A stretch of 12,480 nt of DNA. It comes from Pseudomonadota bacterium. GTDB taxonomy: Bacteria > Pseudomonadota > Gammaproteobacteria > Pseudomonadales > Pseudomonadaceae. The stretch spans positions 1 to 12,480 of the forward strand of contig JAEYXX010000142.1 in NCBI GenBank assembly GCA_023431055.1, written 5' to 3'. Made by a program: the position numbers and the translations under genes. Of this stretch, positions 1-7,336 are shown in pieces (the first letter of the stretch is position 1; every line of letters starts with the position of its first letter). Below the pieces are notes generated by a model. It saw only the letters and a list, made by a program, of their open reading frames with translations, did not search any database and had not been told where the DNA came from.

Positions 1-2
1 AA

Positions 3-1169
3 GCTGTCGTCGAGCACCAGGGCATTGTCCTGGTCGGTCAGCAGCAGCTGTTCGTCACGGGCCATCGAGCCGGCGATCATGAAGCAGTAGGGCACCGGCG
101 GCGGTCCGAGTTTCTCCTCGGCAAGCACCAGCAGACGCCGAGTGAAGGCGCGGCCGATGCTGCTCATGGCGCGGCCGACCATATGCGCGCTGGCATCGTC
201 GGCAACCATGCGCACGAAAGTGGCGTGCAGATCCGGCAGCAGGCTGCGGAGGTCTTCCACCGAGTTCCTGTTGAAGATGCTGTTGACCAGATACAGGCTG
301 CTGCGCGACTCGTAGCGGATGACGTCGGCCAGCGAGATCATGCCCACCGGGCGCCGCCGTTGCAGCACGGGCAGGTGGTGGATGTTGTTGCGCAGCATGC
401 ACAGCATGGCCTCGAATACCGACTCGTCGGCCTGCACGGTAACCGGGGCGGGGGTCATCACCTGGCTGACCGGTGTGTCGCCTGGCAGCCCTTCGGCCAG
501 CACGCGGGTGCGCAGGTCGCGATCGGTAAGGATGCCAGCCATCACCTGATTCTGCTGATCGGCGACCTGAACCTGGGTGGGGTTGGGCCAGAGCCTGCCG
601 GGGTTGACGATGATCACCGAGGACACGCTCTGCTCGCTCATCACCCTGGCCACCTGCTGCACTGGCATGTCCAGCGGGACGCTGACCGGCGAGCGGCTGA
701 TCAGCTTGCGCACCTTGATCTTCATCAGCTCGCTGGCTTTGCCGTGACTATCCTCAAGGGCAGACTTGAGCCGCGACTGGCCTTCGGCCTCGACGAAATC
801 GGCGAAGCTGTCGAACTGGTCGCAGAGCTGCTGAAACAGGGTGCCAGGGATGAAATAGATCAGGCTGTCTTCCAGTGCCCTGGCCGCCAGGCGTACCTTG
901 TTGCCACGCAGCAGGCCGGCCTGGCCGAAGATGTCGCCTTCGGTCAGGCGGTTGTGCAGTTCGCCGCCACGCCGGTGGATTTCCACCGCGCCGCTGCGCA
1001 CGTAATGCAGCTCGTGGATCGGCGCACCGACGGCGAGGATTTCGCTACCGGCCTTGAAGTAGCCCACCTGCACCTGGCGGGCGATCTCGTCGAGAGTTTG
1101 TTCCGGCAGGTTATCGAAGGGGGCGTAGCGATTCAGGTGGTCGCGGATCTCGATCAGTTCGATCTGCAT
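3..1169 (-). CDS. Cyclic-nucleotide-binding/CBS/DUF294 nucleotidyltransferase-like protein (partial, C-terminus off left edge)
   Basis: Reading the minus strand from ATG at 1169 gives 389 codons with no stop before the window edge, so the C-terminus is missing. A good ribosome site (AAAGGA) precedes the start. Residues about 1-125 look like a cNMP-binding beta-roll (GAVEIHRR, TEGDIFGQAGLL). Residues about 155-285 form a pair of CBS repeats (ILTDRDLR, PVGMISLADVI). From about residue 300 comes the DUF294 putative nucleotidyltransferase domain, with GSMARDEQ at 367-374 and TDQDN at 378-382; the two aspartates there are probable metal ligands. This order is typical of DUF294 proteins with an N-terminal cNMP domain, which are thought to sense nucleotides and modify an unknown target in the cytoplasm. 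The C-terminal substrate-binding-like domain should lie left of the window. The family is clear; the substrate is unknown. Confidence 0.9.
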   Translation of the reverse strand, partial: MQIELIEIRDHLNRYAPFDNLPEQTLDEIARQVQVGYFKAGSEILAVGAPIHELHYVRSGAVEIHRRGGELHNRLTEGDIFGQAGLLRGNKVRLAARALEDSLIYFIPGTLFQQLCDQFDSFADFVEAEGQSRLKSALEDSHGKASELMKIKVRKLISRSPVSVPLDMPVQQVARVMSEQSVSSVIIVNPGRLWPNPTQVQVADQQNQVMAGILTDRDLRTRVLAEGLPGDTPVSQVMTPAPVTVQADESVFEAMLCMLRNNIHHLPVLQRRRPVGMISLADVIRYESRSSLYLVNSIFNRNSVEDLRSLLPDLHATFVRMVADDASAHMVGRAMSSIGRAFTRRLLVLAEEKLGPPPVPYCFMIAGSMARDEQLLLTDQDNALVLDDS

Positions 1170-1305
1170 GCGGTGTCCTTTACAGCGTGGGCGTCTATCT
1201 AAGCACAGACGCCGCGGCTTTGCCCGGTTCCAGGCCGATCAAGCAGCCGCTCCGGGAATGGCCGTTACCCGTTCAGGATAGCCACAGCGCCCACCGCATG
1301 CCTGT
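1170..1305. other. Intergenic gap between folE2 and the CBS/DUF294 gene
   Basis: This 136-bp gap separates the folE2 stop from the start of the next minus-strand gene. It holds the ribosome site of the CBS/DUF294 gene and one 7-bp inverted repeat, GGCGTCT (1190-1196) with AGACGCC (1207-1213). No run of T follows the repeat on either strand, so I do not call it a terminator. No clear promoter or ORF is visible. Confidence 0.4.
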
Positions 1306-2196
1306 TCAACACCAATTCCAGCAGCTTTCGGCCACCGCGTCGTGGGCGTGCAGGCTTTCCGCGTGGACGACCTTGAGGCGGAAGGCGCTGGCCTGCGGCA
1401 ACTGGCGCAGGGCGCGGTGCAAACGGCGTGCGGCGTCTTCGCAGAACATCAGGTTCTGTCCGTTGGCCAGGGCGAAAGCCTGTTCGTCGGCGCGCTTCAC
1501 TGCCGTCTGCACCGGTGTGCCGAGGGCCTGTTCGGCGCTGTCGATCATTGCCAGCACGGGCAGCTCGGTACAGTCGAGCGCCAGGCGCAGCTGCAGGGTC
1601 GCCGTACTGCGTTGGCTGTGTGGCGTGGCGACGATACCCTGGGTCGAGCCGAGCCAGTCGAGCACCTCCAGATAGTCCAGCGGCTCCTGCGCAAAGGTCT
1701 CGGCGAAACGCTGCTGAATCAACTGGCGGGCCAGCGCTGCCGAGCAGGGGCAGGTGGACGAGTAGCCGACCTCGACTTGCAGCTCGATGCTCATGCGACG
1801 GCCGTCCTGTCTGGCGCGCAGTTCGAAGGGGTAGGCCTTCCAGCCGCTGAGCGGGCTGACCAGCGCGCCACGCTCGAGCGGTACTTCGCCGCGTAGGGTC
1901 AGGGTGGCGCTGTCGGACAGTGCCTGGTGGCTGCTCAGGCAATCATCCAGTACCTGCAGCAGGGCAGGCACGTCCAATTCCTGATGCACCAGTCTCTGCG
2001 CCGCCAGGTACAGGCGCGACATGTGAATGCCGCGTGGGCCGGCATCATCAAGGCTGACACCGATATCGACACTGGCGGTCACGGCCGCGCCCGTCAGGCG
2101 AATGGGCAGAGCGATACCGGCCATGCCGACCCACTGCAGTGGCAGATCGTGGTGAGTGGCTTGGGCGGCAATATCCGGCAGAGGCTGTTCGTTCAT
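1306..2196 (-). CDS. folE2: GTP cyclohydrolase FolE2 (type IB, zinc-independent)
   Basis: The 296-aa product matches the FolE2 family in length and motifs. These include VGMxGIxLP near residues 23-31, GIHMSR at 56-61, the signature YSSTCPCSAAL at about 145-155 with the expected catalytic cysteine at 149 or 151, and VVHAESLHAHDAVA near the C-terminus. FolE2 converts GTP to 7,8-dihydroneopterin triphosphate, the first step of folate synthesis, in the cytoplasm. Unlike FolE1 it does not need zinc, so bacteria commonly switch to it under zinc limitation. The start at 2196 lies 28 bp from a Zur-like palindrome shared with the divergent dksA2-zigA genes, which implies derepression by zinc starvation. 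No frameshift or missing signature residue is seen. The last few residues (ESCWNWC) are not conserved in any way I recognise. Confidence 0.95.
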   Translation of the reverse strand: MNEQPLPDIAAQATHHDLPLQWVGMAGIALPIRLTGAAVTASVDIGVSLDDAGPRGIHMSRLYLAAQRLVHQELDVPALLQVLDDCLSSHQALSDSATLTLRGEVPLERGALVSPLSGWKAYPFELRARQDGRRMSIELQVEVGYSSTCPCSAALARQLIQQRFAETFAQEPLDYLEVLDWLGSTQGIVATPHSQRSTATLQLRLALDCTELPVLAMIDSAEQALGTPVQTAVKRADEQAFALANGQNLMFCEDAARRLHRALRQLPQASAFRLKVVHAESLHAHDAVAESCWNWC

Positions 2197-2223
2197 CGCA
2201 AATCCGTGGGTTGCTGTCAGAAA

Positions 2224-2246
2224 TAAATGTTATGTTATAACAATTG
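2224..2246. promoter_or_regulatory. Predicted Zur operator between folE2 and dksA2
   Basis: The core TGTTATGTTATAACA (2228-2242) is a 7-1-7 palindrome with one mismatch. It extends on both sides with A/T-rich arms (AAA on the left, ATT on the right) in an otherwise GC-rich region. It agrees closely with the gamma-proteobacterial Zur consensus built around GTTATAnTATAAC. It is the only such site I see in the window and sits between two divergent genes of the known Zur regulon, 28 bp from folE2 and 21 bp from the upstream dksA2 ATG. The palindrome also contains TATAAC, which could serve as a -10 element, so Zur-Zn would block RNA polymerase. Function is inferred from motif and context. Confidence 0.85.
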
Positions 2247-2573
2247 AAATAAGCCAGCCGATTTGCCATGACCCTGACCATGCCCACCGAAGCCGAACTG
2301 CTGGCCCAGCCAGCCGACGACTACATGAACGACGCCCAGCAGCAGTTCTTTCGTGAGCTGCTGCTGACTCAGCGAGCCGAGTTGCAGGCGCGTATCGAGG
2401 AGGAACTCACCGAGCTGCGCCAACCCGATACCAGCAGCGATGTGGCCGATATCGGTGCCGCCGAGGAGCAACGGCGGTGGCAGCTGCGCCTGCTGGAACG
2501 AGAAAAGAAGCTGCTGGACAAGATCGACCAGGCGCTCGAACGCCTGGCGCGTGGCGAATACGGCTGGTGCCCA

Positions 2574-2592
2574 GGGTCTGCCCCCCGTTTCG
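2574..2592 (+). repeat. Left terminal inverted repeat of the dksA2 insertion
   Basis: GGGTCTGCCCCCCGTTTCG has a run of six C. It pairs with 2835-2854 over its whole length apart from one extra G in the right copy. The adjoining host base A2573 is also complementary to T2855, but including that pair in the element would break the reconstructed reading frame. Confidence 0.9.
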
Positions 2593-2603
2593 GCGCGAGC
2601 CGC

Positions 2604-2717
2604 GTTGCTGCGCCAAATGGCGCCATGGCCGGGCGGCGTTCCGCAGGCGCGGGACGCAGGGAATGGTGGTCCCTTGCCAAGTCCCGCAACGCCGCATGGC
2701 GCCATTTGCCGCGCAAC
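2604..2717. repeat. Long internal hairpin of the dksA2 insertion
   Basis: CAAATGGCGCCATG (2614-2627) is perfectly complementary to 2695-2708. The stem continues outward, with mismatches, to GTTGC (2604-2608) and GCAAC (2713-2717). Inward there are further paired blocks: GGCGTT (2635-2640) with AACGCC (2688-2693), GCGGGAC (2648-2654) with GTCCCGC (2681-2687), and GGGA (2659-2662) with TCCC (2670-2673). The whole segment can fold as one extended imperfect stem. Confidence 0.85.
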
Positions 2718-2730
2718 CCGAAGGGCCGGG

Positions 2731-2817
2731 CCAGTTTTTGCGCGGTGCGTTGTTGCTCGACGGCTCATTTGGAGCACCAAACTTCGCGTCTCGCGCCTAG
2801 CCCCGCGCAAAAACTGG
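2731..2817. repeat. Second internal hairpin with perfect 15-bp stem
   Basis: CCAGTTTTTGCGCGG at 2731-2745 is exactly complementary to CCGCGCAAAAACTGG at 2803-2817, enclosing a 57-base loop. A smaller repeat, TTTGG (2768-2772) with CCAAA (2777-2781), sits inside the loop. A perfect 15-bp match carrying a five-A tract is unlikely by chance in this GC-rich sequence. Confidence 0.85.
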
Positions 2818-2834
2818 CGCCGGCGCGGCCACGA

Positions 2835-2854
2835 CGAAACGGGGGGGCAGACCC
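2835..2854 (-). repeat. Right terminal inverted repeat of the dksA2 insertion
   Basis: CGAAACGGGGGGGCAGACCC is the complement of the left end but has seven G where the left has six C. This one-base difference makes the element 281 rather than a multiple-of-three 282 bp, which decides the frame in which the ribosome leaves the element. Confidence 0.9.
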
Positions 2855-2985
2855 TCAACCGGCGAACCCATCGGCCTCAAGCGCCTGCTGCTGCGCCCCA
2901 CCGCGACCCTGTGCATCGAAGCCAAGGAGCGCCAGGAGCAGCGCGAAAAACACCAGCGTGACCGTGACTGAACGAGGAGCACTCC

Positions 2986-4190
<1,205 letters not shown>

Positions 4191-4191
<1 letters not shown>

Positions 4192-4835
4192 TGTTCGCCC
4201 TGCAGTTGCCGAAGCTCTCCCGGCAGGTGCTGGGCGAGGATATTCAGGTGCTTGGCGAGGTGCTGCGTGACGGCGTCAACCTGGCCGTCTGGCAGCGCCG
4301 CCTGCCGGCGCAGATCGCCGATTTCGCCGACGCGCTGCTGGCCCAGGGCGAGCCTCTGGCGCAGTCTATGACCCTGGAACTGCCGCGTGCCGACAGCGAA
4401 CCGAATCTTGCCGGCCTGGTGGCGCAGTACGCCGATCTGCTGGGTCAGGCGGCCTTTCTCGCCGACGTGGCCTGGCTGGTGCGCGCCTATGCCTGCCTGC
4501 TCGATGCCCGGCGCATCGGCCTGCGCCTGCGCGCGCTGGACAAGGCCATGTGCCCGCGCTTTCACGTCGACCACGTGCCGCTGCGGTTGATCACCAGCTA
4601 CGCCGGTGTCGGCAGCGAGTGGCTGGAAGAGGGCGCCATGCCGCGCAACAGGCTCGGTCAGCCGGCGGCAGAGCCGACGGACGAGGCGTCGATCCAGCGT
4701 CTCGACGCCGGCCATGTCGCGCTAGCCAAGGGCGAGAAATGGCAGGGCAACGAAGGCTGCGGGCTGATCCACCGCTCACCGCAGCCGCCGGTCGGCCAGC
4801 GGCGCCTGTTGCTGACTCTGGATTGGCTGGCCTGA
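4191..4835 (+). CDS. DUF1826 protein of the zinc-starvation operon
   Basis: The 214-aa protein starts at an ATG sharing one base with the zigA stop (TGATG), a sign of translational coupling. I recognise the DUF1826 family from the block CPRFHVDHVPLRLITSYAGVGSEWL (residues 121-145) and the C-terminal block GCGLIHRSPQP...RRLLLTLDWL. Its function is not established. The order H125-x-D127, H194, then R204/R205 resembles the His-x-Asp...His...Arg layout of Fe(II)/2-oxoglutarate oxygenases and suggests a metal site; this is my inference. C121, H128 and C190 are other possible ligands. There is no signal peptide or membrane segment, so it should be cytoplasmic. Its constant place behind zigA suggests a role in the response to low zinc or use of a replacement metal. 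Confidence 0.85.
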
Positions 4836-4860
4836 GTCGACGCGCGCCCTGCGGCATGGC

Positions 4861-4890
4861 AAAAAAAGGCCGGAGCGACTGCCCCGGCCT
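4861..4890 (-). terminator. Rho-independent terminator for the minus-strand secreted-protein gene
   Basis: On the minus strand, AGGCCGG/CCGGCCT stems (4884-4890 and 4867-4873, loop of 10) are followed directly by a run of seven T (4861-4867 complement). It lies about 95 bp past the stop of the minus-strand gene at 4985. On the plus strand the hairpin is not followed by T, so its effect on DUF1826 transcripts coming from the left is uncertain. Confidence 0.75.
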
Positions 4891-4905
4891 CAAGCACCAA
4901 GAGAT

Positions 4906-4929
4906 CATGTCGACGCGTGACTCGACATG
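4906..4929. repeat. Small perfect inverted repeat
   Basis: CATGTCGA (4906-4913) pairs perfectly with TCGACATG (4922-4929) around an 8-base spacer. It lies between the converging DUF1826 and secreted-protein genes, next to the terminator. It could be an accessory hairpin or a protein site; nothing in the sequence decides this. Confidence 0.5.
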
Positions 4930-4984
4930 AGGGTCATGTGAGGTACCCGCAGTCATTAGGCGCTTTTTTGGTGACGCTTTGATG

Positions 4985-5335
4985 TCAGGGCTTGATCCAC
5001 TTACCCTGATACTGGGTCTTGCAGGCTGGTTCCAGATACAGCGCGTCGCTGGCCACGCCGTAGTAGTGGATGTCCTGCTGGTACAGGTCGCTGCCGGCGC
5101 GCGCATTCTGGCAAACGCCATAGGCACCCTGCGGGCACTGCTCGACGAATTCCACCTCGACCGTCTGCCCCTGCAGTTGCGGCTGGCAGAAGCCATCGCG
5201 AAACAGCGTGGCGGGAATGTTGCGATTCTCCTGGCAGACCTTCACGTCCAGACGCTCGGCCTGGCTACGCACCACGCAGGCGTCTGCCAGGGCCAGGCCC
5301 GGCAGCAGGGAAAATAGCAACAGCCATGCACGCAT
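4985..5335 (-). CDS. Small secreted six-cysteine protein of unknown function
   Basis: The 116-aa product begins MRAWLLLFSLLPGLALADA, a clear Sec signal peptide with likely cleavage after ALA at about residue 17. A longer in-frame start at 5401 exists, but the start at 5335 has GGGAG eight bases upstream and puts the signal peptide at the N-terminus. The mature part of about 99 residues has six cysteines (in DACVV, KVCQE, GFCQP, EQCPQ, GVCQN, PACKT), an even number suited to three disulfide bonds in the periplasm. It ends with YQGKWIKP. I do not recognise a named family. It is transcribed toward the DUF1826 gene and divergently from the second COG0523 GTPase, whose start is 95 bp away, so the two may share control. 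A link to metal homeostasis is suggested only by position. Confidence 0.8.
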   Translation of the reverse strand: MRAWLLLFSLLPGLALADACVVRSQAERLDVKVCQENRNIPATLFRDGFCQPQLQGQTVEVEFVEQCPQGAYGVCQNARAGSDLYQQDIHYYGVASDALYLEPACKTQYQGKWIKP

Positions 5336-5430
5336 CGTTTCGACTCCCGAAAAACTGCCGGCGAATCTAACATGCTGCTTCTTTGCAGTCTGTGCTGGCA
5401 CTTGTCTGGCGAACCACCGACGATAGATTC

Positions 5431-6408
5431 ATGCTCAGTCAAATTCCTACCCATCTCATCGCCGGGCCGCTGGGTGCCGGCAAGACCAGCCTGATCCGCC
5501 ACCTGCTGGCGCAGAAACCTGCAGGCGAGCGCTGGGCGGTGCTGATCAACGAATTCGGCCAGATCGGTCTCGATGCGGCCTTGCTGGAGCAGGGTGACGA
5601 TGGTATCGCCCTGGCCGAGGTGGCCGGCGGTTGCCTGTGCTGCGTCAACGGCGCGCCCTTTCAGGTCGGCCTCGGCCGTCTGCTGCGCAAGGCCAGGCCT
5701 GATCGCCTGCTGATCGAGCCATCCGGCTTGGGGCATCCGGTGCAGTTGCTGGCGCAATTGCGCCAGCCGCCCTGGCACGGCGTATTGGCCGTACAGCCGG
5801 CACTGATGGTGCTGGATGCTGCCGCACTGGCTAGCGGTCAGCCGCTGCCGGACGTGCAGCGTCAGGCGCTGGATGAGGCCGGCTTGCTGCTGTTGAACAA
5901 GAGCGAAGGCTTGGGCGCCGAGGCGCGAGCGCGGATTGCTACCGATCTGCCGCCCGTGCCGATGTACTGGACCGCGCAGGGCCGGCTAGACCTGGCCTTG
6001 CTGCCGCGCCTGGCGGCGCAGGCTTCGCCCGTCGAGGCGAGTGCCGAGCTACCCACAGCTGCGGTGGGCCTGGCGCAGATCTGGCGCAATGTCGCGGAGC
6101 CGATCTGCCAGGTGCAGGACCAGCCTGAAGGCTGGAGCATTGGTTGGCGCTGGCACCCCAATCAGCGTTTCGATCTCGCGCAAGTCAGCCAGTGGCTGCA
6201 GGGTATGGATTGGCGCAGGGCCAAGGCCGTGCTGCACGGCGACGAAGGTTGGCAGTCGCTGAATGCCTTGCAGGGGCAGGCGCTACAGGCCTGGACCCCG
6301 AGCGAATGGCGTAAGGACTCGCGCCTGGAATTGATCTTCGATCAGGCGCAGGACGCCAAAACGCTAAGCGCTTCGTTCGCTACGTGCCGAATCCCGGCAG
6401 CGGGCTGA
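5431..6408 (+). CDS. Second COG0523/CobW-family GTPase
   Basis: A 325-aa G3E GTPase distinct from ZigA. Motifs: Walker A GPLGAGKTS at residues 12-20, the CxCC metal motif CLCC at 68-71, LIEPSGLGHP at about 94-103 (switch/Walker B region), and NKSE as the guanine-recognition motif, with Glu in place of the usual Asp of NKxD. The C-terminal part holds a weaker CobW_C-like region (WSIGWRWHPNQRFDLAQVSQWL). The start at 5431 puts the P-loop near the N-terminus as in relatives; the upstream ATG at 5383 would add 16 unlikely residues. No good ribosome site or Zur box is visible before it. Proteins of this family hydrolyse GTP and deliver or sense metals such as zinc or cobalt, or serve nitrile hydratase and other clients. 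The client here is unknown. Confidence 0.88.
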   Translation: MLSQIPTHLIAGPLGAGKTSLIRHLLAQKPAGERWAVLINEFGQIGLDAALLEQGDDGIALAEVAGGCLCCVNGAPFQVGLGRLLRKARPDRLLIEPSGLGHPVQLLAQLRQPPWHGVLAVQPALMVLDAAALASGQPLPDVQRQALDEAGLLLLNKSEGLGAEARARIATDLPPVPMYWTAQGRLDLALLPRLAAQASPVEASAELPTAAVGLAQIWRNVAEPICQVQDQPEGWSIGWRWHPNQRFDLAQVSQWLQGMDWRRAKAVLHGDEGWQSLNALQGQALQAWTPSEWRKDSRLELIFDQAQDAKTLSASFATCRIPAAG

Positions 6409-6445
6409 TAAACTCGCCGCGCTCCCGGCGCTGTGGATAACCTTC

Positions 6446-7324
6446 ATGCAACTGCTGCCCTGGTCTCACGACACCTCTGCCGGCTTCACCCTGCGCGGCT
6501 GGCACACGCCGCCGTCGGGCAAGCCGTTGCTGCATTTCCTGCACGGCAATGGCTATTGCGGGCGGGTCTATACGCCAATGCTGGCGCTGCTGGCAGAAGA
6601 TTTCGATCTCTGGCTGTGCGATGTGCAGGGCCATGGCGACAGCGACCATGGCGGCCGCTTCCATGGCTGGAACCGCAGCGCCGAGCTGGCGGTGGAGGCT
6701 TTCGACACCCTGCGCGGGCCGTTCGGCGATGTGCCGCGCTTCGCCCTCGGCCACAGCTTCGGCGGTGTGCTCACCAGCTTGATCCTGGCGCGCCATCCCG
6801 AGCTGTTCCGCCGTGCGGTGTTGCTTGACCCGGTGCTGTTCAGCCCGGCGATGATCGGGGTGATGGCATTGTCCGACGTGGTCGGCCTGGCGCAGCGCAC
6901 CGGCATGGCGAAGAAGGCGCACAAGCGCCGCCGGCAATGGACTGACCGCGCCAGTGCGCACGCCGCGTTACATGGCCGTGGCATGTTCCGTGATTGGGAT
7001 GAGGCAGCGTTCAACGCCTATATCGAGCATGCGCTGAAGGATGTCGAGGGCGGTGTCGAGCTCAAGTGCCGGCCCAGCCGTGAGGCCGATATCTTCGGCT
7101 CCTTCCCGCGGCGCTTGTGGCCGTCGCTGGCCAAGGTGACGACGCCGACCGAAGTGATTCACGGTTCGCACACCTATCCCTTTGTTGCCAAGTCCGTGGC
7201 GCGCTGGTGCGCGGGCAACGCCCATGTGCGCAGTCAGGTGGTGCCGGGCGGGCACTGCTTCATGCAGGAGCAGCCGGCGGACAGCGCCGAGCGCGTGGCC
7301 GCTTTCCTGCTGCAGCGCGGTTGA
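6446..7324 (+). CDS. Alpha/beta hydrolase
   Basis: A 292-aa alpha/beta-hydrolase-fold enzyme without a signal peptide, so cytoplasmic. Visible features are the oxyanion-hole motif HGNG (33-36), CDVQGHGDS (about 58-66), the nucleophile elbow GHSFGG with Ser104, and a C-terminal histidine in PGGHCFM (His270). After the strand that normally carries the acidic residue the sequence reads VIHGSHTYPF, with no aspartate at the usual place, so the third triad member is not obvious. The substrate cannot be read from the sequence; esters or acyl thioesters are possible. It starts 37 bp after the second COG0523 gene on the same strand with GGATAA ahead of the ATG, so the two may be co-transcribed. It converges with the DUF3301 gene with only 12 bp between the stops. 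Confidence 0.88.
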   Translation: MQLLPWSHDTSAGFTLRGWHTPPSGKPLLHFLHGNGYCGRVYTPMLALLAEDFDLWLCDVQGHGDSDHGGRFHGWNRSAELAVEAFDTLRGPFGDVPRFALGHSFGGVLTSLILARHPELFRRAVLLDPVLFSPAMIGVMALSDVVGLAQRTGMAKKAHKRRRQWTDRASAHAALHGRGMFRDWDEAAFNAYIEHALKDVEGGVELKCRPSREADIFGSFPRRLWPSLAKVTTPTEVIHGSHTYPFVAKSVARWCAGNAHVRSQVVPGGHCFMQEQPADSAERVAAFLLQRG

Positions 7325-7336
7325 ATCGGGCCGGCG

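Larger units (their letters stand above)
2574..2854. mobile_element. 281-bp non-coding, highly structured MITE-like insertion in dksA2
   Basis: The ends are inverted repeats: GGGTCTGCCCCCCGTTTCG at 2574-2592 and its complement, with one extra G, at 2835-2854. Inside are a small hairpin CGGC-GCGA-GCCG (2591-2602, GNRA-type loop), a long hairpin (2604-2717) and a second hairpin with a perfect 15-bp stem (2731-2817). No plausible gene lies inside; one frame is open across it but has no recognisable content. Host sequence joins perfectly in frame when exactly 281 bases are removed, so no target-site duplication is needed. Absence of duplication would fit mobilisation by a single-strand (HUH/Y1-type) transposase, and I recall GGGTCTG-type ends near such genes, but I cannot verify this. 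A MITE of another origin is possible. The boundaries are precise because of the dksA2 reconstruction, up to a 1-2 base ambiguity in the C-rich flanks. Confidence 0.85.
2268..2971 (+). pseudogene. dksA2: dksA2, zinc-independent DksA paralogue, disrupted by a 281-bp insertion
   Basis: DksA2 binds the RNA polymerase secondary channel and potentiates ppGpp control when zinc is too scarce for zinc-finger DksA. The N-terminal part is intact: an acidic helical start (ELLAQPADDYMNDAQQQFF), a coiled coil, a tip with DVAD at residues 58-61 matching the DxxD of DksA, and the return helix to GEYGWC. After codon CCA at 2571-2573 the sequence is foreign until 2854. From 2855 the native frame resumes (STGEPIGLKRLLLRPTATLCIEAKERQE) and stops at 2969-2971. 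Removing 2574-2854 gives an uninterrupted 140-residue protein carrying C-P-S-T and C-I-E-A, the Cys-x2-Thr/Cys-x2-Ala pattern of P. aeruginosa DksA2. As it stands the upstream frame reads through to a stop at 3123-3125, yielding a 285-aa product without the native C-terminus. ATG 2280 is an alternative start that fits family length; neither start has a clear ribosome site. Confidence 0.9.

Noticed and set aside
183..1202. 339-codon open frame on the plus strand
   Set aside because: It is antisense to the CBS/DUF294 gene, has low-complexity His/Ala/Gln-rich content and no family motif; the minus-strand frame has three clear domains.
1190..1213. 7-bp inverted repeat downstream of folE2
   Set aside because: No T run follows it on the minus strand, so it is not a convincing terminator; it may be chance.
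2574..2854. Self-splicing intron or intein as explanation for the in-frame restoration of dksA2
   Set aside because: Perfect terminal inverted repeats, no intron core motifs that I can see, no intein blocks and a length not divisible by three all favour a transposon-like element.
2440..2961. 173-codon plus-strand frame crossing the insertion
   Set aside because: Arg/Ala-rich translation with no motif; it exists because the GC-rich element has few stops.
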